A stretch of 64,000 nucleotides of DNA from Actinomycetes bacterium (GTDB lineage Bacteria; Actinomycetota; Acidimicrobiia; Acidimicrobiales; Microtrichaceae). The stretch spans positions 310,001-374,000 of the forward strand of contig JAAEPF010000002.1 in NCBI GenBank assembly GCA_024222295.1. The letters are read 5' to 3'. The notes under the pieces were generated by a model. The model was not told where the DNA came from, made no database searches, and saw nothing but the letters and a program-made list of their open reading frames with translations. The position numbers were made by a program, and so were the translations under genes. Numbering within the stretch: position 1 is the stretch's first letter; each line of letters opens with the position of its first letter. Shown one piece after another: positions 50,958-59,455 of the stretch.

Positions 50958-53900
50958 TCAGCCCAGTGGGCCGAAGGCTGCGCGCAGAAGCTGCTGCTGC
51001 TCCTGCACGTGGATGGCGTGGCTGCCCGTCGCCGGTGAGCCCTCCTCCGAGCGGCTCACGCGGTGTATGGAGCGGCCATGGGCGAGTTCCTCGTAGAGGT
51101 GGCCCTTGATCGAGTTCCACGGGCCCATGTTCTCCGGCTCCTCCTGGAGCCACACGATCTCGCGCAGGTTGGGGTAGCGACCCACCTCGGCCGCGAGCGC
51201 ATCGCTCGGCCACGGGTAGAGCTGCTCGACACGGATGACCGGAACCGGCACCTTGAGCTCATCGCGCATCGTGGCCGCTTCCACCACGACCTTGCCCGAG
51301 CCGAGCACCGCACGGGTGACCATCTCGGGGTTCGAGATCGAGCCGTCGGAGAGGACCTCTTCGAACGATCCGCTCGTGAATCGCTCAACCGGGGAGCGCC
51401 AGCGCTTGTCGCGCAGGCCCGACTTGGGCGTGGCAACGATCAGTGGCTTGCGTACGGAGCGGCGCACCTGGCGGCGAATCAGATGGAAGAACTGCGCCGG
51501 GGTGGTCGGCTGGCAGACCTGGATGTTGTCTTCGGCGCACAGCGTGAGAAAGCGCTCGAGGCGCGCCGAGGAGTGCTCGGGCCCCTGTCCTTCGTAGCCG
51601 TGGGGGAGCAGCATCACGAGCCCGGATGTCTGGTCCCACTTGTCCTCGGCGGCCACGACGAACTGGTCGATCGTGATCTGTGCGCCGTTGGCGAAGTCGC
51701 CGAACTGTGCCTCCCACACCACCAGCGCCTCGTCGTTGACCAGTGTGTAGCCGTACTCGAAGCCGAGTGCCGCGTACTCGGACAGCAGCGAGTCGTAGAT
51801 CCAGAGCTTGGCCCCGTGCTCATCGGCGAGCCGACCGAGGGGTACGTGCTCGGCGCCGCTGACGTAGTCGAACAACGTCGAGTGGCGGTGTGAGAACGTG
51901 CCCCGCCGCGAATCCTGGCCGGCCACGCGCACGGACGTGCCTTCGGAGAGAAGCGTGCCCATCGCCAGGCCCTCGGCCAGCGCCCAATCGATCTGGCCGC
52001 TTTCGACCATGGCCGTGCGGTTCTCGAACTGCCTGGCCAGCTTCGGGTGCAGCGTGAACTCGTCCGGCAGACGGTCGAGCGCCTCGTGCACGGTGGTGAG
52101 CAGTTCCGGGCTCACGCCGGTTTCGACGTGGGGAAGCACGCCGCGGCTGGGCGGGTGCGGTGCGGCCACGATGCCCTGGTCGGGAGCGTCGCTGCGGGTC
52201 TGGTCCAGTGCGGTCTGCAGCTGGTTCTGGAAGTCGGCGAGCGCGGACTCTGCCTCGTCGAGGGTGATGTCGCCCCGCCGAACGAGGTTCTCCACGTAGA
52301 GCTTTCGCACGCTGCGCAGGTCCTCGATCGTGCGGTACATCTTCGGCTGGGTGTAGCTCGGATCGTCGCCCTCGTTGTGGCCCTGCTTGCGGTAGCAGAC
52401 CATGTCGATCACGACGTCCTTGTGGAACCGCTGGCGGTACTCGAAGGCCAGCCGTGCGACCCGTACGCACGCCTCGGGGTCGTTGCCGTTGACATGGAAG
52501 ATCGGGGCCTGCACCGACTTGGCGATGTCGGTGCAGTACTCCGAGGACCGTGCCGACTCAGGGGGAGTGGTGAAACCGAGCTGGTTGTTGACGATCACAT
52601 GGACGGTGCCGCCGACGCGGTAGCCCTTGATCTGGCTCATGGCGAGGGTCTCCGCAACCACGCCCTGGCCCGCGAAGGCGGCGTCGCCGTGCATCAGCAA
52701 TGGCAGTACCGGGTAGGCACGGTTGTCGTCGATGGGGATCTGGTCCATGCGGGCGCGGGCCATGCCCTCGACGACGGGGTTCACGGCTTCGAGGTGCGAT
52801 GGGTTGGCGGCGAGCTTGATGGGCAACTCGTTGCCCTCGCGTGAGCGGAACGTGCCTTCCTGGCCCAGGTGGTACTTCACGTCACCCGAACCCTGGATCG
52901 AGTCGGGGTCGACGTAGTCCTCGAACTCCTTGAACAGTGCGCGGTATGCCTTGCCGATCACGTTGACCAGGACGTTGAGTCGCCCGCGGTGGGGCATGCC
53001 GACGATTGCACTGTCGAGCCCCGAGTCGGCGGCACTCTCGAGCAGGGCGTCGAGCAACGGCACGAGCGACTCCGCGCCCTCGAGGCCGAAGCGCTTCTGG
53101 CCCAGGTACTTCGTTCCGAGGAACTTCTCGAGCGCCTCAGTGCCGTTGAGCTTCGACAGGATGTGGCGCTGCTCCTCGTTTCCGAGCTTGACCGATGTTC
53201 CCTCGACGTGCTCCTGGATCCACCGTTTCTCCTCGGGGTCCTGTATGTGCATGTACTCGATGCCCACGGTGCGGCAGTACGCGTCTCGCAGCACGTGCAG
53301 GATGTCGCCGAGGGCCATGCGGTCCGTGCCGCCAACACGGGCGTAGATGCCCTGCTCGCCGCCGGTGAGGAACCGCCGGTCGAGGTCCCAGATGGTCAGT
53401 CCGTAGGTGGCCGGGTCGAGCTCGGAGTGCATCTCCGGGGGCTCGGCGGCAAGCGGATCGAGGTCGGCGATGAGGTGCCCGCGCACCCGGTACATGTTGA
53501 TGAGCGTGGACACCTGCATCTGCTTGGCGACCTGGGTGTCCTCGCTGTCTGCGGAGTGGACGTCCTGGCGCCACTGCACTGCCTCGTAGGGCACGCCGAG
53601 GTCGCTGAAGATGCCGTCGTAGAAGCCGTCGTCCCCGAGGAGGAGTTCGTCGACCTTCTTGAGCAGCATTCCCGACTCGGCACCCTGGATGATGCGGTGG
53701 TCATAGGTCGAGGAGATCGTGATGACCTTCGACACGCCCAGGTCGGCGAGCGTCTCGGGGTCGGAGCCGGCGAAGCCAGTCGGGAAGGTGAGGCTGCCCA
53801 CGCCCACGATCGCACCTTGGCCCGGCATCAGGCGTGGCACCGAGCGCTCGGTGCCAATCGTGCCGGGATTGGTGAGCGTGATCGTGACGCCCGCGAAGTC

Positions 53901-54626
53901 GTCGACCGACAGCTTGTTGGTCTTGGCCTTGCGGATCATCTCGTCGTAGGCGGCGGCGAACTCGGCGAAGTCCATCGTGTCGGCTGCCTTGATGCACGGC
54001 ACGATGAGCGACCGGGAGCCATCTGACTTCTCCATGTCGATGGCAAGGCCGAGGCCGACGTGTTCGTTGCGAATGATCCGCGGTTCACCATCCGGGCCCT
54101 CGGTGAAGGAGTTGTTGAGAGCCGGCACGTTGTGGGCGATCGCCTTGACCAACGCGTAGCCGATCAGGTGGGTGAAGCTCACCTTGCCGCCGCGTGTGCG
54201 GCCCAGGTAGCCGTTGATGACCCGCCGGTTGATCTCGAGCAGCTTGGCGGGCACCTCGCGGTAGCTGGTCGCAGTGGGCACCTCGAGGCTCGCCTGCATG
54301 TTGGCGACGATGCGCGCCCCGACGCCGCGGATCTGTTCGCCCGGCGGCTCGGGGGGCGCTTCCTCGGCCTCGGGTTCGGGTGCAGGCTGGGCGGTCGGCG
54401 CCGTGGTCGCTCCACCGTTGGTGGAGGGAACTTCGGCGCGAGGCCGCCCCGGCGGGTGGTAGCCGGCGAAGAATTCGCGCCAGGCCTCGCTCACCGAGTT
54501 GGGGTCGGCCGAGTACTGCTCGAACATCTCCTCCACGAGCCAGGCGTTGGGGCCGAGCTGGCCGGCGGCCGTCTGGCCGGACTGCCCGGATGCCGTGGGG
54601 GAACTGGTGCCGGCGGTGTCTGTCAC
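50958..54626 (-). CDS. kgd: Multifunctional 2-oxoglutarate decarboxylase/dehydrogenase Kgd (E2-E1 fusion)
   Basis: A 1222-residue protein with the actinobacterial Kgd layout. The N-terminal segment (about 25-55, NAWLVEEMFEQYSADP) is as in E1o proteins and is followed by a Pro/Ala-rich linker. The E2-like acyltransferase domain (about 100-330) has TYDHRIIQGA with the catalytic His. The thiamine-diphosphate E1 domain has GMPHRGRLNVLVNVIGKAY, HGDAAFAGQG and NNQLGFTT. The C-terminal transketolase-like domain includes GYEGQGPEHSSARLERFL. No lipoyl domain is present, so it must work with a separate E3/lipoyl partner. The enzyme links 2-oxoglutarate to succinyl-CoA or succinic semialdehyde. TAGGAT is 6 bases before the GTG at 54,626. 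Confidence 0.95.
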   Translation of the reverse strand: MTDTAGTSSPTASGQSGQTAAGQLGPNAWLVEEMFEQYSADPNSVSEAWREFFAGYHPPGRPRAEVPSTNGGATTAPTAQPAPEPEAEEAPPEPPGEQIRGVGARIVANMQASLEVPTATSYREVPAKLLEINRRVINGYLGRTRGGKVSFTHLIGYALVKAIAHNVPALNNSFTEGPDGEPRIIRNEHVGLGLAIDMEKSDGSRSLIVPCIKAADTMDFAEFAAAYDEMIRKAKTNKLSVDDFAGVTITLTNPGTIGTERSVPRLMPGQGAIVGVGSLTFPTGFAGSDPETLADLGVSKVITISSTYDHRIIQGAESGMLLKKVDELLLGDDGFYDGIFSDLGVPYEAVQWRQDVHSADSEDTQVAKQMQVSTLINMYRVRGHLIADLDPLAAEPPEMHSELDPATYGLTIWDLDRRFLTGGEQGIYARVGGTDRMALGDILHVLRDAYCRTVGIEYMHIQDPEEKRWIQEHVEGTSVKLGNEEQRHILSKLNGTEALEKFLGTKYLGQKRFGLEGAESLVPLLDALLESAADSGLDSAIVGMPHRGRLNVLVNVIGKAYRALFKEFEDYVDPDSIQGSGDVKYHLGQEGTFRSREGNELPIKLAANPSHLEAVNPVVEGMARARMDQIPIDDNRAYPVLPLLMHGDAAFAGQGVVAETLAMSQIKGYRVGGTVHVIVNNQLGFTTPPESARSSEYCTDIAKSVQAPIFHVNGNDPEACVRVARLAFEYRQRFHKDVVIDMVCYRKQGHNEGDDPSYTQPKMYRTIEDLRSVRKLYVENLVRRGDITLDEAESALADFQNQLQTALDQTRSDAPDQGIVAAPHPPSRGVLPHVETGVSPELLTTVHEALDRLPDEFTLHPKLARQFENRTAMVESGQIDWALAEGLAMGTLLSEGTSVRVAGQDSRRGTFSHRHSTLFDYVSGAEHVPLGRLADEHGAKLWIYDSLLSEYAALGFEYGYTLVNDEALVVWEAQFGDFANGAQITIDQFVVAAEDKWDQTSGLVMLLPHGYEGQGPEHSSARLERFLTLCAEDNIQVCQPTTPAQFFHLIRRQVRRSVRKPLIVATPKSGLRDKRWRSPVERFTSGSFEEVLSDGSISNPEMVTRAVLGSGKVVVEAATMRDELKVPVPVIRVEQLYPWPSDALAAEVGRYPNLREIVWLQEEPENMGPWNSIKGHLYEELAHGRSIHRVSRSEEGSPATGSHAIHVQEQQQLLRAAFGPLG

Positions 54627-54632
54627 GCCTCG

Positions 54633-54638
54633 ATCCTA
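54633..54638 (-). promoter_or_regulatory. Candidate -10 (TAGGAT) for kgd
   Basis: TAGGAT on the minus strand is 6 bases before the GTG at 54,626. The same hexamer and spacing precede the HAD gene. Confidence 0.5.
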
Positions 54639-54700
54639 CCGGCGCGGACACCTGGGGGGCACCGGCCGGTGATGCGGGAATCACCAGCTGCGACTGCCGC

Positions 54701-54706
54701 TATTGT
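54701..54706 (+). promoter_or_regulatory. Candidate -10 (TATTGT) for xthA
   Basis: TATTGT is 7 bases before the GTG at 54,714. Confidence 0.5.
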
Positions 54707-54713
54707 CCGCGCG

Positions 54714-55487
54714 GTGCTGATTGCCACCTGGAACGTCAACTCGCTCAACGCACGGATGCCGCGGGTTACCGAATGGCTGGAGGCGGTCGAACCCGATGTG
54801 CTGTGCCTGCAGGAGACCAAGCTGGCCGATGACAAGTTCCCCGCGATCGACTTCGCGGCTCTGGGCTACGAGTCGGTGCACAACGGCGAGGGACGGTGGA
54901 ACGGCGTGGCAGTGCTGTCGAAGGTGGGCATCGAGGATGTGGTCGCGGGCTTTGATGATGACCGCGAACCGGATCCCGATGCGCGGGCGCTCTGGGCGAC
55001 GTGCGGGGGCGTTCGTGTGTGCTCGGTGTACGTGCCCAACGGTCGAGAGCTCGATCACGACCACTACCGCTACAAGCTCGACTGGTTGGGCCGACTGCGC
55101 GACCACCTCGACCGCCACCATTCGCCCGACGAGCGTCTCGTGGTGCTCGGCGACTGGAACATCGCCCCGGCCGACGACGACGTGTGGAGCATTGATGCCT
55201 TCGAGGGCCACACCCACGTGAGTGCGCCAGAGCGTGATGCGTTGGCGAATGTGAAGCAGTGGGGACTGGTGGACACACTCCGGGACCGGTTCGCGGAGCC
55301 CGGCATCTTCAGCTATTGGGACTACCGCAACGGCGACTTCCACAAGAAGCGCGGAATGCGCATCGACTACCTGCTCTGCAGTGAGGCCCTCGCATCCACG
55401 AGCCGGGCCGACCTGATCGACCGCAATGCCCGAAAGGGCCAGAAGCCATCGGATCACGCACCGGTGATGGGCCTGTTCGAGACCTGA
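54714..55487 (+). CDS. xthA: Exodeoxyribonuclease III (AP endonuclease)
   Basis: A 257-residue exonuclease III-type AP endonuclease. The metal and catalytic motifs are IATWNVNSLNAR, LQETKLADDKFP (catalytic Glu), VYVPNGR, VLGDWNIAPAD (Asp and Asn), and the C-terminal KPSDHAPV (Asp-His). It cuts DNA at abasic sites, for example those left by the glycosylase in this window. A GTG at 54,714 with TATTGT 7 bases before it fixes the start; upstream in-frame readings lie in the kgd gene. The thioesterase gene follows 11 bases after its stop. Confidence 0.94.
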   Translation: MLIATWNVNSLNARMPRVTEWLEAVEPDVLCLQETKLADDKFPAIDFAALGYESVHNGEGRWNGVAVLSKVGIEDVVAGFDDDREPDPDARALWATCGGVRVCSVYVPNGRELDHDHYRYKLDWLGRLRDHLDRHHSPDERLVVLGDWNIAPADDDVWSIDAFEGHTHVSAPERDALANVKQWGLVDTLRDRFAEPGIFSYWDYRNGDFHKKRGMRIDYLLCSEALASTSRADLIDRNARKGQKPSDHAPVMGLFET

Positions 55488-55497
55488 GGTGAGCGCC

Positions 55498-56235
55498 ATG
55501 CAAGACCACGAAGAGAACCCCCGCAGCGTCCGCGTCGACGGAATCGCCGGGCTGGCAGCGACCCCCGAACGCGTCGAGTTGCGCCGGCTGGCCGCCGCCA
55601 TGCGCGCGATCACGACCAGACTCGTCTCCACCACGGCCGAGCCTGACGAACTCGCCGACGCGGCCACCCAGCTGGAGGCGATCGCCGAGTCGCTTTCGCA
55701 ATTGCCGGTCGGGCATACCTACGAGGGCTTCAGCGAGGCTGCCAACGCAGGTGCCGCGATGCGGGCCATGGCGCAGATGCGCGACGAAGACGACCCCGAG
55801 CGGTTCGGCTTCTTTGACCACAGTCCGCTCATCGGGCTGTCCAACCCGCTGTCTCCGCCCATGATCATGGACCACGATCCGGCCGACTCGACCATGCTGC
55901 GCGCGTCGGTCAACTTCGGCCCGGCCTACGAAGGGCCGCCAGGTTGTGTGCACGGCGGCTACGTGGCAGCGATCTTCGACGAGTTGCTGGGTGCCACCCA
56001 GTCGTTGTCGGGCATCCAGGGCATGACGGCCCACCTCGAGATCGACTACCGCAGCCCCACCCCACTGGGTGAGGACCTCAGACTGCGCGGTTGGCTGGAC
56101 GGTACCGAAGGGCGCAAGATCTGGGCGCGGGCCACACTGCACGCCGGCGACCGGCTGTGTGCGGAGGCAATGGCGCTGTTTCTCGCGTTCAGGCCCGGCA
56201 CGTTCGAAGAGATGCTGCAAGCCCGCGACGGCTGA
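55498..56235 (+). CDS. Hotdog-fold thioesterase (PaaI-like) with N-terminal helical extension
   Basis: A 245-residue protein. Residues about 1-105 are helical with no known motif. Residues about 115-240 form a hotdog thioesterase: GPPGCVHGGYVAAIFDELLG is the family core helix, with HGG as the 'HGGxxAxxxD/E' motif, followed by GMTAHLEIDYRSPTPLGEDL. Family members hydrolyse acyl-CoA. A GAGGTGA ribosome-binding site makes the ATG at 55,498 better than the GTG at 55,489. The gene is coupled to xthA by proximity only. Confidence 0.85.
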   Translation: MQDHEENPRSVRVDGIAGLAATPERVELRRLAAAMRAITTRLVSTTAEPDELADAATQLEAIAESLSQLPVGHTYEGFSEAANAGAAMRAMAQMRDEDDPERFGFFDHSPLIGLSNPLSPPMIMDHDPADSTMLRASVNFGPAYEGPPGCVHGGYVAAIFDELLGATQSLSGIQGMTAHLEIDYRSPTPLGEDLRLRGWLDGTEGRKIWARATLHAGDRLCAEAMALFLAFRPGTFEEMLQARDG

Positions 56236-56249
56236 GCCGGCGGGCGAGG

Positions 56250-58304
56250 TCAGCCGGCCCCCGCGGTCTGCGACTCCGCGACGAGGCGCAACAGGTCGGG
56301 GCCGAACCGCTCGACCTTGACCGCCCCTATGCCCGGCAGATCGAGCAACTCCGCGTTGCTGGAGGGCCGTTTGGCCGCCACGGCACGAAGGGTCTCATCG
56401 TTGAATACGACGAACGCAGGCACCCCGGCGGCGCTGGCCTGAGACTTGCGCCAGGCGCGCAGGGACTCGAACAGTGGCCTGTCCTCGTCGCGCGGAACGG
56501 CGCGCTCGCGAAGGGCCGCCTTGGTGGCCTTGTTGCGGCGCGACGGTCGGCCCGGTTCCCTCCGGGGAGCTTCGCCGAGCCCGCGCCGCATGTCGTCGAG
56601 CCAGGGCGAGGGCGAGCGCCGCAGTGAGCGGCTGCCGAACGCCCGGCGTGCCGCGTGGTTGCACAGCAGCTCGTCGCGCGCCCGTGTGAGTGCCACGTAG
56701 AGCAGCCGGCGCTCCTCTTCGACGCTCTCCGGGTCGTCTTCGGCATGGTGGATCGGCACGTAACCCTTCTCGAGCCCGGCAATGTGCACGATCGGCCATT
56801 CGAGCCCCTTGGCCGCGTGGAAGGTGACTATCTCGACCGCGTCGGACGAGATGTCGGTGTCGCGCAAGGTGCTGCGCAACCAGGCGGTGAACCCGGCCGG
56901 TGTGCCGGTTGGCTCGAGGGCGAGGAACTCCCGGCCGAGGCGTACCAGCTCGGCCAGGTTGGCCAGTCGTTCCTCGGTGAGGTTGGTGCCGTCGTCATCC
57001 GCGCCGGTGGCCACGGTCCGCTCGAGGTCGGCCACGAAGTCGTCGACCGAAGGCGCGGAGCGCAGCGTGTTCATCGCTTCTTTGACCTCGGGCTGGTCGA
57101 GCAAGGCGCCGGCGCCACGTACCCGGTGGGGAATCCCGGCGGCGCCGAACGTCTCGGCGAGCACCGCAGCCTGCGCGTTGGTGCGGACCAGAACGGCCTG
57201 GTGGCGCCAAGGATCACCCGGCCGGTGCTTGTCGCGGCAGGCGCGGACGATTCCGCGCGCCTCGGCGGTCTCGTCGTCCCACGACCGGATCGTGGGACGC
57301 GGGCCCTCTGCCCGGTTCGGGCGGAGCCGCATCAACCGCGATGGGCCGGCGGCCAGCACACCGTTGGCGGCGGCGAGGATCTCCGGAGTGGAGCGGTAGT
57401 TGTCTGCCAGGGCGACGGTCTCGGACCCCGGATGGAACCGCTCGAAGTCGACCAGGTAGGACGCATCGGCACCGTTCCACGCGTAGATCGCCTGGTTTGG
57501 GTCGCCCACGACGCAAAGAGATGATTCCGGGCCGAGCCATGAGTCGAGCAAGCGGTGCTGCAGCGGGTTAACGTCCTGGAACTCATCGACGTAGATGTGC
57601 CGGAAGCGCCACCGCCGCGCCGCGGCATGAACCGGATCGGCCTCGAGGTCGCGCGCTGCCAGACGGAGCAGGTCGTCGAAGTCGACCATGCGCTTCTTCT
57701 TCTTGGCGTCGACGTAGCTCTGGTAGATCCCGGCGACCGCGTCGAGGTCGATCGGAGGGCGCCGGTGGGCGCGCGCCGCAGCCGTGGGGTAGGCCTCCGG
57801 GTCGACGAGCCTGGCGGAGGCCCATTCGATCTCCGACACCATGTCGAGGGGGAGCGTGCGGTCGCGCCCGGGGCAGAGCCTGGCCACGAATCCGACCTTG
57901 CGGTCGAGCAGGTCGGGCGGTCGCACGCCGCGCTCCTCCCAACGCTGGCGCAGCTGCGCCCATGCCACGGCGTGGAACGTGCCGGCCTGCACGCCCTCGC
58001 GCAGGCCCAGCCGGGCGAGCCGATCGCGCAGCTCGGAGGCGGCCTTGCGGGTGAAGGTGACAGCGAGCACCCGTGCCGGGTCGGCATCGCCGGTGATGGC
58101 GCGGTGCGCTATGCGGTGGGTGAGCACCCGGGTCTTGCCCGACCCTGCTCCCGCGAGGATCCGCAGGGTCGTGGCATCGCTGGTGACCGCGCTGCGTTGA
58201 GCCTCGTTGAGACTCTTCAGCAGCGAGGCGGTCTGCTGCGCTTCACGCTCATCCAGTGCATCGGGCACGTCGTCGGATGCGCGCCAGTTGTCGGTACTGC
58301 TCAC
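56250..58304 (-). CDS. UvrD2-like superfamily I helicase with HRDC domain
   Basis: A 684-residue SF1 helicase resembling mycobacterial UvrD2. Walker A is ILAGAGSGKTRVLT, motif Ia AVTFTRKAASEL, motif II IYVDEFQDVNP, motif III GDPNQAIYAWNGA, motif IV DNYRST, motif V TFHAAKGLEW and motif VI ALTRARDEL. The C-terminus has an HRDC domain (PLFESLRAWR, AYVVF-like AFVVFNDETL, LLDLPGIGAVKVERFG). The tetracysteine motif that UvrD2 of M. tuberculosis carries before HRDC is absent; an Arg/Lys-rich segment replaces it. TAGCTT 7 bases before the GTG at 58,304 sets the start. Confidence 0.9.
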   Translation of the reverse strand: MSSTDNWRASDDVPDALDEREAQQTASLLKSLNEAQRSAVTSDATTLRILAGAGSGKTRVLTHRIAHRAITGDADPARVLAVTFTRKAASELRDRLARLGLREGVQAGTFHAVAWAQLRQRWEERGVRPPDLLDRKVGFVARLCPGRDRTLPLDMVSEIEWASARLVDPEAYPTAAARAHRRPPIDLDAVAGIYQSYVDAKKKKRMVDFDDLLRLAARDLEADPVHAAARRWRFRHIYVDEFQDVNPLQHRLLDSWLGPESSLCVVGDPNQAIYAWNGADASYLVDFERFHPGSETVALADNYRSTPEILAAANGVLAAGPSRLMRLRPNRAEGPRPTIRSWDDETAEARGIVRACRDKHRPGDPWRHQAVLVRTNAQAAVLAETFGAAGIPHRVRGAGALLDQPEVKEAMNTLRSAPSVDDFVADLERTVATGADDDGTNLTEERLANLAELVRLGREFLALEPTGTPAGFTAWLRSTLRDTDISSDAVEIVTFHAAKGLEWPIVHIAGLEKGYVPIHHAEDDPESVEEERRLLYVALTRARDELLCNHAARRAFGSRSLRRSPSPWLDDMRRGLGEAPRREPGRPSRRNKATKAALRERAVPRDEDRPLFESLRAWRKSQASAAGVPAFVVFNDETLRAVAAKRPSSNAELLDLPGIGAVKVERFGPDLLRLVAESQTAGAG

Positions 58305-58311
58305 GATCAGC

Positions 58312-58317
58312 AAGCTA
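58312..58317 (-). promoter_or_regulatory. Candidate -10 (TAGCTT) for the UvrD2-like helicase
   Basis: TAGCTT on the minus strand is 7 bases before the GTG at 58,304. Confidence 0.5.
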
Positions 58318-58379
58318 CCAGTGCGGTGCGACACGTCCCGGTGGCGGGCCGGCCTGACCGAGTCCGCCATGGCCGGCCC

Positions 58380-58385
58380 TATCGT
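58380..58385 (+). promoter_or_regulatory. Candidate -10 (TATCGT) for the zincin gene
   Basis: TATCGT is 7 bases before the in-frame GTG at 58,393, which favours that start over ATG codons at 58,369 and 58,408. Confidence 0.45.
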
Positions 58386-58392
58386 GGGCCCG

Positions 58393-58737
58393 GTGCAGCA
58401 CGTGCCGATGGACCGTTTCGAGCAACTCGTGATCTCGGCGCTGGATGAACTGCCGGACTCTCTGGCTGCCCGGATCGACAACGTGGCCGTGGTCATCGAC
58501 GAGCATCACCCGACCGAGGACCTGCTCGGGTTGTACGAGGGGGTGCCCCTGACCGAGCGGGACGACTACGGAATGATGGAGCTGCCCGACACGATCACGC
58601 TCTACCGCGATCCGATCTCGCAGATCTCCGCCGACGAGGCCGAGGTGGTGGAGCAGGTGCGGATCACGGTCGTGCACGAGGTTGCACACCATTTCGGCAT
58701 CGACGACGACGCCCTCGACGAGCTCGGCTGGGCGTAG
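58393..58737 (+). CDS. Zincin-like metallopeptidase (PF06262 type)
   Basis: A 114-residue small metallopeptidase-like protein. The helix VVHEVAHHFGIDDDALDELGW carries the HExxH-type site (HEVAH) plus the downstream Asp/Glu of this family. Just upstream a strand with ITLYRDPI is also conserved. The N-terminal RFEQLVISALDELPDSL matches the family start, so the protein begins close to it. Such proteins are common in actinobacteria, and their peptidase activity is not well tested. The promoter-linked GTG at 58,393 is preferred. It is transcribed away from the helicase gene. Confidence 0.83.
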   Translation: MQHVPMDRFEQLVISALDELPDSLAARIDNVAVVIDEHHPTEDLLGLYEGVPLTERDDYGMMELPDTITLYRDPISQISADEAEVVEQVRITVVHEVAHHFGIDDDALDELGWA

Positions 58738-58758
58738 GCCGGCCGCGGCGGCTCTCTG

Positions 58759-58792
58759 TTGACAGCGGGTTGCACAGGCACCCGGATACGCT
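58759..58792 (+). promoter_or_regulatory. Candidate promoter (TTGACA ... TACGCT) for the bPH/SHOCT gene
   Basis: TACGCT (58,787-58,792) is 6 bases before the GTG at 58,799. A perfect TTGACA (58,759-58,764) lies upstream, but 22 bases away, longer than the usual 16-19. Either the -35 is fortuitous or the -10 is a nearby alternative such as GGATAC. Confidence 0.4.
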
Positions 58793-58798
58793 GCGCAG

Positions 58799-59434
58799 GT
58801 GGGAATCAACGAGAGCCATCTGCACCGCGACGAGAAGATCGTCCTCGACCTGCACCCGCACTTCATCATGCTGGCCAAGGCCGTCCTGGCGGTCGTCGTG
58901 TCAACCGTGTTGGGCATCTTCCTGCTGACGCGCAACGTCGACAACGACGCACTCAGCACCGTACTGAAGATCGCGGGCGGCCTGTTGATCCTCGCCAGCC
59001 TCGGCTACTTCGCCCAGCGTTGGATCGCCTGGTACTCGACCAACTTCGTAGTCACCACCGACCGCTGCATCTACCGCTCGGGTATCATCGCCAAGCGGGG
59101 TATCGAGATCCCCCTGGAACGCATCAACACGATCTTCTTCGAACAGGGCTTCCTCGACCGACTCGTCTCGGCCGGCAGCCTTGTAATCGAGTCCGCCGGC
59201 GAGATGGGCCGCCAGACCTTCGAGGACGTCCGCGATCCCGTGTACGTGCAGAACGTCCTCTACCAGGAGATGGAGGACAACGAGAATCGCAAGTTCGACC
59301 GGATCAACACCACAGCCCCGGCCTCGACTGCGGACGAGCTGTCCAAGCTCGTGTCGCTGCACGAGCAAGGCCACCTGACCGATTCGGAGTTCGAGGCCCA
59401 GAAGGCCCGGCTGCTGGGCGGCGAGCAGGCCTGA
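58799..59434 (+). CDS. bPH-domain membrane protein with SHOCT tail
   Basis: A 211-residue protein. After a cytosolic N-terminus there are two membrane helices (about 22-45 and 55-75). A bacterial pleckstrin-like domain (YdbS/YdbT type; FVVTTDRCIYRSGIIAKRG) follows, with the family phrase IPLERINTIFFEQ and then GSLVIESAG. The C-terminus is a SHOCT motif (ADELSKLVSLHEQGHLTDSEF ending in KARLL). These proteins sit at the membrane and probably bind partners by the SHOCT helix; the bPH ligand is unknown. The GTG start at 58,799 is placed by TACGCT. Confidence 0.85.
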   Translation: MGINESHLHRDEKIVLDLHPHFIMLAKAVLAVVVSTVLGIFLLTRNVDNDALSTVLKIAGGLLILASLGYFAQRWIAWYSTNFVVTTDRCIYRSGIIAKRGIEIPLERINTIFFEQGFLDRLVSAGSLVIESAGEMGRQTFEDVRDPVYVQNVLYQEMEDNENRKFDRINTTAPASTADELSKLVSLHEQGHLTDSEFEAQKARLLGGEQA

Positions 59435-59438
59435 GCGA

Positions 59439-59451
59439 CGCCCGGCGGGCG
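59439..59451. terminator. Weak hairpin between convergent genes
   Basis: CGCCC (59,439-59,443) pairs with GGGCG (59,447-59,451) over a 3-base loop between the bPH gene stop and the galK stop. GTTCTC follows on the plus strand. Weak terminator candidate. Confidence 0.3.
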
Positions 59452-59455
59452 GTTC

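Noticed and set aside
52869-54026. Plus-strand open frame of 385 codons inside kgd
   Set aside because: Antisense to highly conserved E1/E2 sequence, so it cannot be an independent conserved gene on present evidence.
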